7,276 nt of DNA from assembly GCA_011523155.1 (NCBI GenBank), contig WTHL01000244.1, forward strand, positions 1-7,276, given 5' to 3'. The stretch is from Synechococcus sp. PL34863bin_39. Its GTDB lineage: Bacteria; Cyanobacteriota; Cyanobacteriia; PCC-6307; Cyanobiaceae. The first letter of the stretch is position 1. Each line of letters starts with the position of its first letter. Position numbers and translations under genes: made by a program. The notes under the pieces were generated by a model, which worked only from the letters and a program-made list of their open reading frames with translations, ran no database searches and was not told where the DNA came from. Positions 1 to 5,512 of the stretch are shown piece after piece.

Positions 1-766
1 TATCTGTACCAAAGCCATCAAAAGCATCAGCTACAGATGTTGAGATCTGACCCGAAGTAAGCTCCAATCCCGTTGACGATGATGTTGCATATGCATTTGT
101 ATAGTCACTAGTTTCATTTGCTCTTGTCGTCAAATACTGGCCAAGAGTTTCAATTGAAACAGAGTTGCCGCCATTATTATGAGTGTTAACAATGGTATTA
201 TCCTCATCAACTGTCAAGCTCACATAGCTCGAAAGATCACCGAAATCAACAGCGTTGCTATCCTCATAACCCGTCGTAAAAGCCGTATCATTAACATCAA
301 CCTGGATCCGCCCAAGAAAGTTATCAGTGCCGTTGTTCAGCTGAATTCCTGTCGTTTCGCTGGTGAAGTTATCGGCACTACCTGCGGTAAAACGGATACC
401 GTTGGTACCCACGCTCGTGCTGCTGTTGAAAAGATCCAGGGCTGATGCGTACTGGAAACTTGCACCATCAATACTTTCAAAAAGCTGCTTTCCGCCCACC
501 TCAACGAAATCAAGGCTCAAGTCGAGTCCCTCAAGAATATAATCTCGGTTCGACTTTGTACTATCTTCTTGGGCATACACTTCAATCCAATATTGACGAG
601 ACTTATCCAAGTCTGTGCCGTGCCCATAGATTTCTACCGTGTTGTCAGAAAGAGCCGTATGGGTTGTACCAGTGGTGCTGCCGGAAACATTGCCAAAGTC
701 AGTGGCGTTATCACTGGTGCTTGCACCATTGGATTGGACAAGCTTGTAGCTGAAAGTTAGTGCCAT
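1..766 (-). CDS. N-terminal part of a large acidic surface/secreted-type protein (partial, runs off left edge)
   Basis: The frame from the ATG at 766-764 is open to base 1 (255 codons plus one base), so the C-terminus lies outside the window. The protein starts MALTFSYKLV and has no hydrophobic signal peptide. It is rich in Thr, Ser, Asn, Asp and Gly, poor in Lys/Arg, and I see no cysteine. Alternating hydrophobic/polar stretches such as YWIEVYAQED (about residues 59-68) and LGRIQVDVND (about 151-160) suggest a beta-sandwich domain. This composition resembles giant RTX/cadherin-like cyanobacterial cell-surface proteins exported by type I systems, but no calcium-binding nonapeptide repeat is present in the visible part, so that class is inference. 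The DNA is clearly more AT-rich than the core genes to the right, suggesting transfer or special constraint. No Shine-Dalgarno precedes the ATG. The start is supported by the matching N-terminus of the small upstream gene. Function unknown. Confidence 0.8.
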   Translation of the reverse strand, partial: MALTFSYKLVQSNGASTSDNATDFGNVSGSTTGTTHTALSDNTVEIYGHGTDLDKSRQYWIEVYAQEDSTKSNRDYILEGLDLSLDFVEVGGKQLFESIDGASFQYASALDLFNSSTSVGTNGIRFTAGSADNFTSETTGIQLNNGTDNFLGRIQVDVNDTAFTTGYEDSNAVDFGDLSSYVSLTVDEDNTIVNTHNNGGNSVSIETLGQYLTTRANETSDYTNAYATSSSTGLELTSGQISTSVADAFDGFGTD

Positions 767-790
767 GATGAGTTAATTGAATAAAGGAAT

Positions 791-797
791 GAAAGAG
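791..797 (-). promoter_or_regulatory. CTCTTTC element 24 nt before the start codon of the surface-protein gene
   Basis: On the minus strand the heptamer CTCTTTC lies with exactly 24 bases between it and the ATG at 766. The small upstream gene carries the same heptamer at 1188-1194, also with 24 bases before its ATG at 1163. Both genes lack a Shine-Dalgarno sequence, so this could be a shared leader or transcription element. Seven bases is a short match and chance is possible. Confidence 0.25.
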
Positions 798-807
798 AAT
801 TGAATGA

Positions 808-823
808 ACTGAACTGATTCAGT
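808..823. repeat. Perfect inverted repeat ACTGAA-CTGA-TTCAGT
   Basis: Two 6-base arms flank a 4-base loop in the leader region between the small acidic gene and the surface-protein gene. On the plus strand it is followed by GCGTCTTTTT, which superficially resembles a terminator, but no plus-strand gene ends here. On the minus strand it sits about 40 bp upstream of the surface-protein start, so an operator or 5'-UTR stem is equally possible. Confidence 0.4.
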
Positions 824-834
824 GCGTCTTTTTA

Positions 835-873
835 CTGATCAGCCAGTTCCGATCAGAGGGGTTGACCTGATCA
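835..873. repeat. Cluster of CTGATCA/GATCAG palindromic repeats after the small acidic gene
   Basis: CTGATCAG (835-842), GATCAG (851-856) and CTGATCA (867-873) lie within 40 bp, just beyond the stop codon of the small gene at 882. GATCAG 851-856 and CTGATC 867-872 can form a 6-bp stem with a 10-base loop, which could stabilise or attenuate transcript between the two genes. There is no T-run on the minus strand after it, so it is not a standard rho-independent terminator. Confidence 0.35.
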
Positions 874-881
874 AATCGCCA

Positions 882-1163
882 TCACACCTCCCCCTCAAAG
901 GCAGTGAGCAAGTCCAGACAGCTGAAGGAGTGATCCATCAGCTGACCTTGCTGAGCACTTTCAACGGCAACGCCGTCGGACGGCATGGCCCACGCATCCT
1001 CAGAACCGGCATCGGAACAAGGCGATGCCTCTGCCAGGCCAAAAGAACCACTGAAGGACTGATCCATGACCTGCGCAGCAGGCTGGGCATCGACAGTGGC
1101 AACAGCTGCACCGTTGGCGTCTTGGGCATCCAAGCCGGGTCTGTAGGTGAAGGTGAGAGCCAT
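882..1163 (-). CDS. Small acidic protein sharing the MALTF leader with the downstream surface protein
   Basis: This encodes 93 residues from ATG 1163 to TGA 884-882. The protein begins MALTFTYRPG, almost the same as the MALTFSYKLV start of the surface protein 115 bp downstream on the same strand. That match is why I chose this ATG over the in-frame GTG at 1235, which would add 24 residues. The protein is strongly acidic with Ala, Ser and Asp enriched, no membrane segment and no signal peptide. It has two cysteines (residues 49 and 82). A short internal repeat is visible: VMDQSFS at 32-38 and LMDHSFS at 75-81. I do not recognise a family. It could be a small exported paralogue, a remnant of a larger surface gene that kept only its N-terminus, or a partner of the downstream protein. 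No Shine-Dalgarno is visible. Orientation and spacing allow co-transcription with the downstream gene. Confidence 0.55.
   Translation of the reverse strand: MALTFTYRPGLDAQDANGAAVATVDAQPAAQVMDQSFSGSFGLAEASPCSDAGSEDAWAMPSDGVAVESAQQGQLMDHSFSCLDLLTAFEGEV
922..938 (-). repeat. Copy 2 of an intragenic 17-bp repeat (encodes MDHSFS)
   Basis: The plus-strand sequence CTGAAGGAGTGATCCAT differs at one base from the copy at 1051-1067. The near identity at DNA level, beyond the repeated peptide, suggests a duplication inside the small gene. Confidence 0.6.
1051..1067 (-). repeat. Copy 1 of an intragenic 17-bp repeat (encodes MDQSFS)
   Basis: The plus-strand sequence CTGAAGGACTGATCCAT is repeated 129 bp to the left with one substitution, in the same reading frame (129 is a multiple of three). 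Confidence 0.6.
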
Positions 1164-1265
1164 GACCGAGAGAACAGGGTCAACGTCGAAAGAGAGACTC
1201 AGAGATCTCTCACCAAGTCCTAGGCGGAAGATCACCCACTGAGGGGCTTGACACGAACGCTAGCC

Positions 1266-1303
1266 CTAAGAAGTCGCTTATAAAACAAGCAAGTCTCAGG
1301 CAA
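1266..1303 (-). promoter_or_regulatory. Candidate promoter of the small acidic gene with an overlapping inverted repeat
   Basis: On the minus strand a good -10 hexamer TATAAG (1282-1277) is preceded, 15 bases upstream, by a weak -35 match TTGCCT (1303-1298). Transcription would start near 1270 and leave a leader of about 105 nt before ATG 1163. The inverted repeat CTAAG-AAGTCG-CTTAT (1266-1281) overlaps the -10 box, as an operator would. Both the spacing and the -35 are weak, so this is a suggestion only. Confidence 0.35.
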
Positions 1304-1330
1304 GAAAGCAGATGGTTACTGGATTTCTGA

Positions 1331-1423
1331 CTTTTCTGAGAGACACCTTAGAGACTCAGGCTCCCCTCAGACTCTTCACACCAAAAGGGCGCTTTTCTAA
1401 GGCTTTCTTAGAGTCTTCTCAGG
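1331..1423. repeat. Two imperfect direct repeats, each containing a TCTRAG...CTTAGA inverted repeat
   Basis: Segments 1331-1360 and 1392-1423 both start CTTTTCT, contain CTTAGAG and end CAGG. Inside them are inverted repeats TCTGAG-N6-CTTAGA (1335-1352, one G.T pair) and TCTAAG-N5-CTTAGA (1396-1412, perfect). Their centres are about 60 bp apart, close to six helical turns. A third, weaker relative lies at 1266-1281. The arrangement resembles paired binding sites for a dimeric regulator. I could not match it to NtcA, LexA or Pho-box consensus sequences. Confidence 0.45.
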
Positions 1424-1440
1424 AAATTCAACCTGCAGCA

Positions 1441-1470
1441 GCGCCGCTCGGACGCACCAGCACGCGGCGC
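1441..1470. repeat. GC-rich inverted repeat with 16-base loop
   Basis: GCGCCGC (1441-1447) and GCGGCGC (1464-1470) are perfect complements separated by 16 bases. No T-run follows on either strand. It lies about 20 bp past the end of the doubtful membrane ORF on the minus strand and might be its 3' stem, or nothing. Confidence 0.3.
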
Positions 1471-1491
1471 AGGCTTGACAACAAACTGCCT

Positions 1492-1713
1492 CTATGCATC
1501 ACCAAAAAACAGTGTCACTGGCGTCGAACTGCATGGACCAAACACCACAATCAAGACGACACTTGCCAACCAGAGGACACTGATCCGCACCAAATTGATC
1601 TGCTGGTTGAACCGAACATCCCTGCAAAGTCCCAAAAAGGCCAACAACAACGTCACGGCACAAAGACCGACAACGCCAGAACAACAGCTGAGGGGCAATC
1701 CGCCAGCGATCAA
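1492..1713 (-). CDS. Doubtful 73-residue membrane ORF, possibly frameshifted
   Basis: This minus-strand frame starts at TTG 1713 and encodes a strongly hydrophobic protein with two clear membrane-length segments, about residues 14-30 and 45-59, separated by a basic loop (RDVRFNQQ). Such a pattern is uncommon in random shadow frames. An in-frame stop sits two codons before the TTG. The best ribosome-binding site in the region, GGAGGT at 1731-1726, is placed five bases before an ATG at 1720 that belongs to a different frame. That frame gives MSVDRWRIAP and then a poorly protein-like sequence to 1499. A natural explanation is one gene with a single-base shift after about seven codons, making it a pseudogene or a sequencing error. 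Alternatively neither frame is used. No family is recognised. Confidence 0.3.
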   Translation of the reverse strand: MIAGGLPLSCCSGVVGLCAVTLLLAFLGLCRDVRFNQQINLVRISVLWLASVVLIVVFGPCSSTPVTLFFGDA

Positions 1714-1725
1714 CGGACATCAGGC

Positions 1726-1731
1726 ACCTCC
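1726..1731 (-). promoter_or_regulatory. Strong Shine-Dalgarno GGAGGT ahead of an out-of-frame ATG
   Basis: GGAGGT on the minus strand, then GCCTG, then ATG (1720-1718), is the most canonical ribosome-binding arrangement I see in the window. It serves the 73-codon frame 1499-1720, which overlaps the hydrophobic frame but is offset by one base. It is the main reason to suspect a real, possibly broken, gene here. Confidence 0.35.
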
Positions 1732-1801
1732 CATCGAAGCGAGCAGCTGCTGAGATCGCTCGCCCGCCAGGGAAAGCCCACCGGGCTGGCCCCCAACAAA
1801 A

Positions 1802-1816
1802 GAGCCATTTAGGCTC
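1802..1816 (+). promoter_or_regulatory. Short stem GAGCC-ATTTA-GGCTC in the response-regulator leader
   Basis: A perfect 5-bp stem with a 5-base AT loop lies 42 bp upstream of the response-regulator ATG at 1858, followed by the 8-bp palindrome GCTTAAGC (1827-1834). Both sit where an operator or 5'-UTR element would be. No convincing -35/-10 pair was found for this gene. Confidence 0.25.
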
Positions 1817-1857
1817 AGGTGAGAGCGCTTAAGCTCCCAAGCGGACATCGATCGTTC

Positions 1858-2589
1858 ATGGACGACAGCTCATCACAACGCGTTCGCGTCCTGGTGGTGG
1901 ACGATGAGGCCAAGCTCGCTGAGCTGCTTCGCCTCGAACTCGACATCGAGGGCTACGACGTTGATGTCGCCAATGACGGAGCCTCGGGTCTGGTGATGGC
2001 ACGCAAGGAGCCAGCACCAGACCTGATTGTTCTCGACTGGAACCTGCCTGACTTCTCCGGCGTTGACATCTGCCAGCGCATCCGCCGGGGTGGCGTGACG
2101 ACGCCAATCCTGATGCTCACGGGCCACGACGACATCGCCGACCGGGTAACAGCCCTGGATGCCGGCGTGGATGACTATCTGGTCAAGCCCTTTTCAATCG
2201 AGGAACTGATGGCCAGGCTGCGGGCCATGCAGCGCCGGTCCCAGACCTTCGTCTCCAGCGGCAACGACTCCCAGCCCGTGATTCTGACGATGGCTGATCT
2301 GCGGGTTGACACCAGCACCAGAGACGTAAGCCGTGGAGAGAAAAACATCCAGCTCTCGGTGAAGGAGTACGACCTGCTGGTGTTTCTGCTCCGCGCCGAA
2401 GGCAAGGTGCTCGAGCGGGCCGAAATCATGCGGGGCGTCTGGGGCGAAAACTTCTACGGGGATGACAATCTTCTCGACGTGTACATCCGCTACCTGCGTC
2501 AGAAGATCGAGATGCCCGAGCTGCCCACCCTGATTCACACCGTTCGGGGTGTGGGCTTCATTCTCCGGGATGAGTCGCAGGCCTCCTGA
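1858..2589 (+). CDS. OmpR/PhoB-family two-component response regulator
   Basis: This encodes 243 residues from ATG 1858. A GTG at 1819 in the same frame would add 13 residues, but the receiver domain begins about eight residues after the ATG (RVRVLVVDDE), so the shorter form is preferred. The receiver domain (about 8-125) has the acidic pair D15/D16, the phospho-acceptor D60 in IVLDWNLP, T88 in MLTG and K110 in LVKPF, all intact. A short linker (about 126-145) leads to a C-terminal winged-helix DNA-binding domain (about 146-238) with the usual LSVKEYDLL and HTVRGVGF motifs. It should bind DNA as a phosphorylated dimer. No histidine kinase is adjacent, so it is an orphan here and its partner and targets are unknown. 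It resembles cyanobacterial response regulators, but I do not assign a name such as rpaB. Its last 32 bases overlap the convergent peptidase gene. Confidence 0.93.
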   Translation: MDDSSSQRVRVLVVDDEAKLAELLRLELDIEGYDVDVANDGASGLVMARKEPAPDLIVLDWNLPDFSGVDICQRIRRGGVTTPILMLTGHDDIADRVTALDAGVDDYLVKPFSIEELMARLRAMQRRSQTFVSSGNDSQPVILTMADLRVDTSTRDVSRGEKNIQLSVKEYDLLVFLLRAEGKVLERAEIMRGVWGENFYGDDNLLDVYIRYLRQKIEMPELPTLIHTVRGVGFILRDESQAS

Positions 2590-3526
2590 GGGTCTCGAGC
2601 AAACGCCCCGTCAGATACGCAACGCCATCCCCGTCGGTTGCCATCAGGGGGGTGAGATCCATCGAACCGGGCGGCACCGCCACCCAGCCAGACCCGCGTG
2701 GCCTCCGCAATTCGAAGTGGAGATGGGGGCCGGTGCTGAGGCCGGTGCTCCCCACCCGGCCGATCACGTCGCCCTGGCGGACGGTCTGCCCTGGTTTCAC
2801 ATACAGCTCGGAAAGATGGCCGTAGAGGGTGCGGCGAGGCGGGGATGCATGGTCGAGTTCGATCGCAATGCCATAACCGCCGGCCAGGCCACTGCTCCGT
2901 ACGGTGCCGGAGAGGGCGGCAAGCACCGGCGTGCCCTCCGGGGCAGCCAGGTCGCGGCCGGCATGCATCAACCAACTGCCGAGCACCGGATGCAGGCGCC
3001 AGCCGAAGTCGCTTGTGGTGGTGGCGGAGCCCAGGATGGGGAACAACAGGCGCCGGTTGCTGTTCCCCGGAACGCCAGCGGGCCGGGGGGTGACCGCGAA
3101 CACCGACTCGAGCCGAAAGTTGCTGGTGCCGAGCAGGGCTGAAACCGGCACCCGAATCAGGGGCAACGGCTGCCCGTCCGGACCGCGGCGCAGCGTGGCG
3201 GGCATGCCGCGGCTGCGATCACGCCAGGACAGACGGGCCGGCAGGCGCCGGCCGGAGCCGCCGCGAAAGGTCACCCCTGACGCACAGTCCTGTTTCGAGA
3301 GCGCCCCGCTGCGACAGGCCTCCTGCAGGGCGGGCGCATCGGTGCGGCGGCCGATGCTGCCGCCGCGAACAGCACGCCGTTCCTCAGGGGTGATCACCTG
3401 ATTGCGCTCCAGCATCTCCAGCGACCGGTCGAACGACGACCCGGGTTGCGCCTGAGCCGTGCCCTGAGTCGTCCCGACGGAAGCCGCCAGCAGCCAGGCG
3501 ACAGCAGCAAGCCGGCGCAGAGCCAA
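2558..3526 (-). CDS. Secreted M23 (LytM-type) metallopeptidase
   Basis: This encodes 322 residues from TTG 3526. An in-frame TGA lies just upstream and no ATG or GTG intervenes, and the TTG places a good signal peptide at the N-terminus: basic LRR, a hydrophobic core to about residue 18, and a likely signal-peptidase site after TAQA (residue 26). The catalytic domain occupies about 165-290 and carries all zinc-site motifs: H188 and D192 in HAGRD, H237 in YGH, and H268/H270 in HLHFE. The residues are complete, so it is probably an active peptidoglycan endopeptidase in the periplasm, cutting cross-bridges during growth, division or wall turnover. The region 27-160 is basic with an intervening cysteine pair (C71, C81) and has no recognised domain. 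It is the last gene of the minus-strand run, 25 bp after birA, and converges on the response regulator with a 32-bp overlap. Confidence 0.9.
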   Translation of the reverse strand: MALRRLAAVAWLLAASVGTTQGTAQAQPGSSFDRSLEMLERNQVITPEERRAVRGGSIGRRTDAPALQEACRSGALSKQDCASGVTFRGGSGRRLPARLSWRDRSRGMPATLRRGPDGQPLPLIRVPVSALLGTSNFRLESVFAVTPRPAGVPGNSNRRLLFPILGSATTTSDFGWRLHPVLGSWLMHAGRDLAAPEGTPVLAALSGTVRSSGLAGGYGIAIELDHASPPRRTLYGHLSELYVKPGQTVRQGDVIGRVGSTGLSTGPHLHFELRRPRGSGWVAVPPGSMDLTPLMATDGDGVAYLTGRLLETLRRPATHPGE

Positions 3527-3544
3527 CGGCGGATCCCCAACTCA

Positions 3545-3560
3545 ACCGATCCTACGGAGC
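3545..3560 (-). promoter_or_regulatory. 16-nt motif GCTCCGTAGGATCGGT between birA and the M23 gene
   Basis: The minus-strand motif differs at one base from the sequence at 5845-5860 upstream of the thioredoxin gene. It contains the birA stop codon and ends about 18 nt before the peptidase start. TAGGAT could act as a -10 box, giving the peptidase its own very short-leader promoter. No -35 was identified. Confidence 0.3.
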
Positions 3561-4337
3561 AGAACCCGGCGCGTCCGCCCAACGGGTCCAGCGGATGGTT
3601 GATGCGCCGTTGGCCAGCAGCAGGGCGCCATCCTCGGCCAGGCCTTGAATGCTCCAGGCCTCACCGGTGTCAGGGCTCCTCACCTCGCGGGCCCACAGCA
3701 GTGCTTCCGTGGCGGCACACACCCGGCGCGGCTCGGCCGCCATCACGACGGCGGCATCCAGGGCCTCCAGAACCTCCGCCGCCCAAACCAGCGGCTGGGG
3801 CCTGCGCTGCGCTGCAGGCAGACAATCGGCGATGGCGATCGCTCCCGGCGGCACCGTGTTCACCACGTTCAACCCGACACCGACGCGAGCCAGGCGCACC
3901 GAGGCTCCGCGATGCACCATCCGGGGCAGGATCCCGGCCAGCTTGCAGCCGTGCACCAGGAGATCGTTCGGCCACTTGATGCGCACGGGGAGTCCGGCGC
4001 GCCGCAGACGCTCCGCCAGGGCTGCGGCCACCGCAAGACCCAGCAGAGCAGGCGCACATCCCTGGGCTGGCCAGGGCAGCGCCGCACTGAGCCAGACACC
4101 GCCGGCGGGCGATGTCCAGACCCGCCCCCACTGCCCATGGCCGGCGCGTTGACGCTCCGCCAGCACGGCCCGTGCGGTCACGCCCTGCCAGGGATCATCA
4201 GCGAGCCAGTCGCTCAGCTCCCGCTCGGTGCTGGCGCACACCGGCAGGCAACGCAGCCGCCAGGGGGAACCGCCGCGGCCGTGGCGCAGCCGGGCCAGCG
4301 CCGCCGCACCGGACGGCCTCAGCACTGCCGCTGCCAC
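3552..4337 (-). CDS. birA: Biotin--[acetyl-CoA-carboxylase] ligase, monofunctional
   Basis: This encodes 261 residues from GTG 4337. No ATG precedes the conserved core in this frame. The enzyme makes biotinyl-AMP and attaches biotin to the carrier protein of acetyl-CoA carboxylase, the first step of fatty-acid synthesis, in the cytoplasm. Visible family motifs are CASTERELSDW (34-44, the STN-like segment), the biotinyl-AMP loop GHGQWGR (66-72), SPAGGVWLS (76-84), KWPNDLL (121-127), GCKLAGIL (130-137) and GVGLNV (153-158). There is no N-terminal helix-turn-helix, so it should not act as a repressor as E. coli BirA does. The loop differs from the classical GRGRRGR: the first Arg is His and the position of E. 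coli R118 is Gln. The start overlaps the end of the aminotransferase gene by 19 bp, pointing to translational coupling. Confidence 0.9.
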   Translation of the reverse strand: MAAAVLRPSGAAALARLRHGRGGSPWRLRCLPVCASTERELSDWLADDPWQGVTARAVLAERQRAGHGQWGRVWTSPAGGVWLSAALPWPAQGCAPALLGLAVAAALAERLRRAGLPVRIKWPNDLLVHGCKLAGILPRMVHRGASVRLARVGVGLNVVNTVPPGAIAIADCLPAAQRRPQPLVWAAEVLEALDAAVVMAAEPRRVCAATEALLWAREVRSPDTGEAWSIQGLAEDGALLLANGASTIRWTRWADAPGSAP

Positions 4338-5512
4338 CAGGGGCGGAGACGGTCCACCGCGGCCTCCAGCTCAGCGCTGTTGCGCACCAGGGCCAGCCGC
4401 ATCCAGTTCCGACCGGCAGCACCGAAGCCAGAGCCAGGCGTCAGCGCCAGGCCGGTCTGCTCCAGGAGGGCCGCCGCCATCCGCTCGTCATCCCACCCCT
4501 TGCTGCGGGCCCAGTCCGGCACGGGGAGCCAGAGATACAGCGCCATCGACGGCTCAGGGACCTGCCAACCGAGCTGGGAGAGGGCCTGCCGGGTCCGGTC
4601 GCGGCGCTCGCGATACACCGGCAGAATCCGGCGCGGCCAGTCCGGCACCTCACGGAGGGCGGTGATGGCCCCGGCCTGAAGGGCAAGCGACTGGTTGAAG
4701 TCAACGATGCCCTTGAGCTGGCGCAGGGCCGTGATCAGGGGTTCCGCCCCCACGGCGAAGGCGAGGCGGAACCCCCCCAGACACCAGCCCTTGGACAGCG
4801 AAAAGAACTCGATGCCCCGCTCGCGCCAACCGGGGCACCGCAGCAGCGCCGGGGCCTCGCCTTCCAGCGCCAGATCCACGTAGGGGTTGTCATGGGCGAA
4901 CACCACGTCGTGACGCTGGGCACGGGCCATGCCTTCCTCCAGCCACGCCTGCTGCCCCACCTGGGCGGTTGGGTTGTGGGGGAAGCCCATCACCATCAGC
5001 CTGAGCTGATCCCAGCAGCTGTCACTCAGCTGGCTGAAGCAGGGGCGCCACTGCTGCTCGGGCAGCAGTGGAAGACGGGCGATCTCGGCATCCGCCAGCA
5101 GCAGCCCTCCATGGTGCGAGGGGTAGCAGGGGTCAAGGATCAGGCCGGACTCTCCCGGATTGAGCACCGCCAGGGGCAGGTGAGCCGTGCCCTCCTGGGA
5201 GCCCACCAGCAGCAGCACCTCCCGGTCTGGATCGACGTTCACCTCAAACCGACTGGCACACCAGGACGACACGGCCTCCCTGAGGGGGCGGGTTCCGGCG
5301 TGAAGGCAGTAGGTGGCACTTCCAGGTCGGTCGATGGCCGCAGCCATCGCAGCCAGCACCTGGGGGGGCGGATCCAGGTCCGTTGAGCCCAGGGACAGGT
5401 CGACCAGGGGGCGCTCGAGCGCAACCGCCTGGGTCCGATAGCGCTGCTTGCGTTGATCGCTGCGATCAAAGACGCCGCTTCCGAGGCGCTGGAGACGCCT
5501 AGAGGTGCGCAT
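4319..5512 (-). CDS. Class I/II PLP-dependent aminotransferase
   Basis: This encodes 397 residues from ATG 5512. The frame continues upstream to another possible start at 5575, but that 21-residue extension is Arg/Ser-rich and lies wholly inside the thioredoxin gene, so I chose 5512. Fold-type I motifs are present: N180 in FPHNPTA, D208 and Y211 in AHDNPY, the PLP-binding Lys K241 in FFSLSKGWCLGGFR, and the carboxylate-binding Arg R372 in NWMRLALV. It transfers an amino group between an amino acid and a 2-oxo acid. The sequence is of the type often labelled LL-diaminopimelate, succinyldiaminopimelate or aspartate aminotransferase-like; I cannot fix the substrate from the sequence. Its start overlaps the thioredoxin stop by 14 bp and its end overlaps birA by 19 bp, so it is embedded in a coupled operon. 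Confidence 0.9.
   Translation of the reverse strand: MRTSRRLQRLGSGVFDRSDQRKQRYRTQAVALERPLVDLSLGSTDLDPPPQVLAAMAAAIDRPGSATYCLHAGTRPLREAVSSWCASRFEVNVDPDREVLLLVGSQEGTAHLPLAVLNPGESGLILDPCYPSHHGGLLLADAEIARLPLLPEQQWRPCFSQLSDSCWDQLRLMVMGFPHNPTAQVGQQAWLEEGMARAQRHDVVFAHDNPYVDLALEGEAPALLRCPGWRERGIEFFSLSKGWCLGGFRLAFAVGAEPLITALRQLKGIVDFNQSLALQAGAITALREVPDWPRRILPVYRERRDRTRQALSQLGWQVPEPSMALYLWLPVPDWARSKGWDDERMAAALLEQTGLALTPGSGFGAAGRNWMRLALVRNSAELEAAVDRLRPWWQRQC

Noticed and set aside
179..760. Plus-strand ORFs of 63-102 codons opposite the surface-protein gene
   Set aside because: The minus-strand frame is open for 255 codons with coherent beta-rich protein character. The plus ORFs are Cys/His/Arg-rich and overlap each other.
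808..833. Stem ACTGAA/TTCAGT followed by TTTTT as a plus-strand rho-independent terminator
   Set aside because: The stem is short and AT-rich and no plus-strand gene ends upstream; retained only as an inverted repeat.
1164..1235. 24-residue N-terminal extension of the small acidic protein from GTG 1235
   Set aside because: The matching MALTF start of the neighbouring gene and the shared upstream heptamer place the start at 1163.
1775..1787. AGCCC-ACC-GGGCT hairpin as a minus-strand terminator
   Set aside because: Only TTT follows on the minus strand and there is no minus-strand gene upstream for it to terminate.
1312..1812. Plus-strand 166-codon ORF beginning MVTGFLTFLRD
   Set aside because: Low-complexity, Gln/Thr/Arg/His-rich translation with no domain character. 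It runs across the repeats and opposite the hydrophobic minus-strand frame, and has no ribosome-binding site.
3645..5386. Long plus-strand ORFs (344 and 424 codons) opposite birA and the aminotransferase
   Set aside because: They are Arg/Pro/Gly/Ala-rich mirror frames of GC-rich genes that carry clear family motifs on the other strand.
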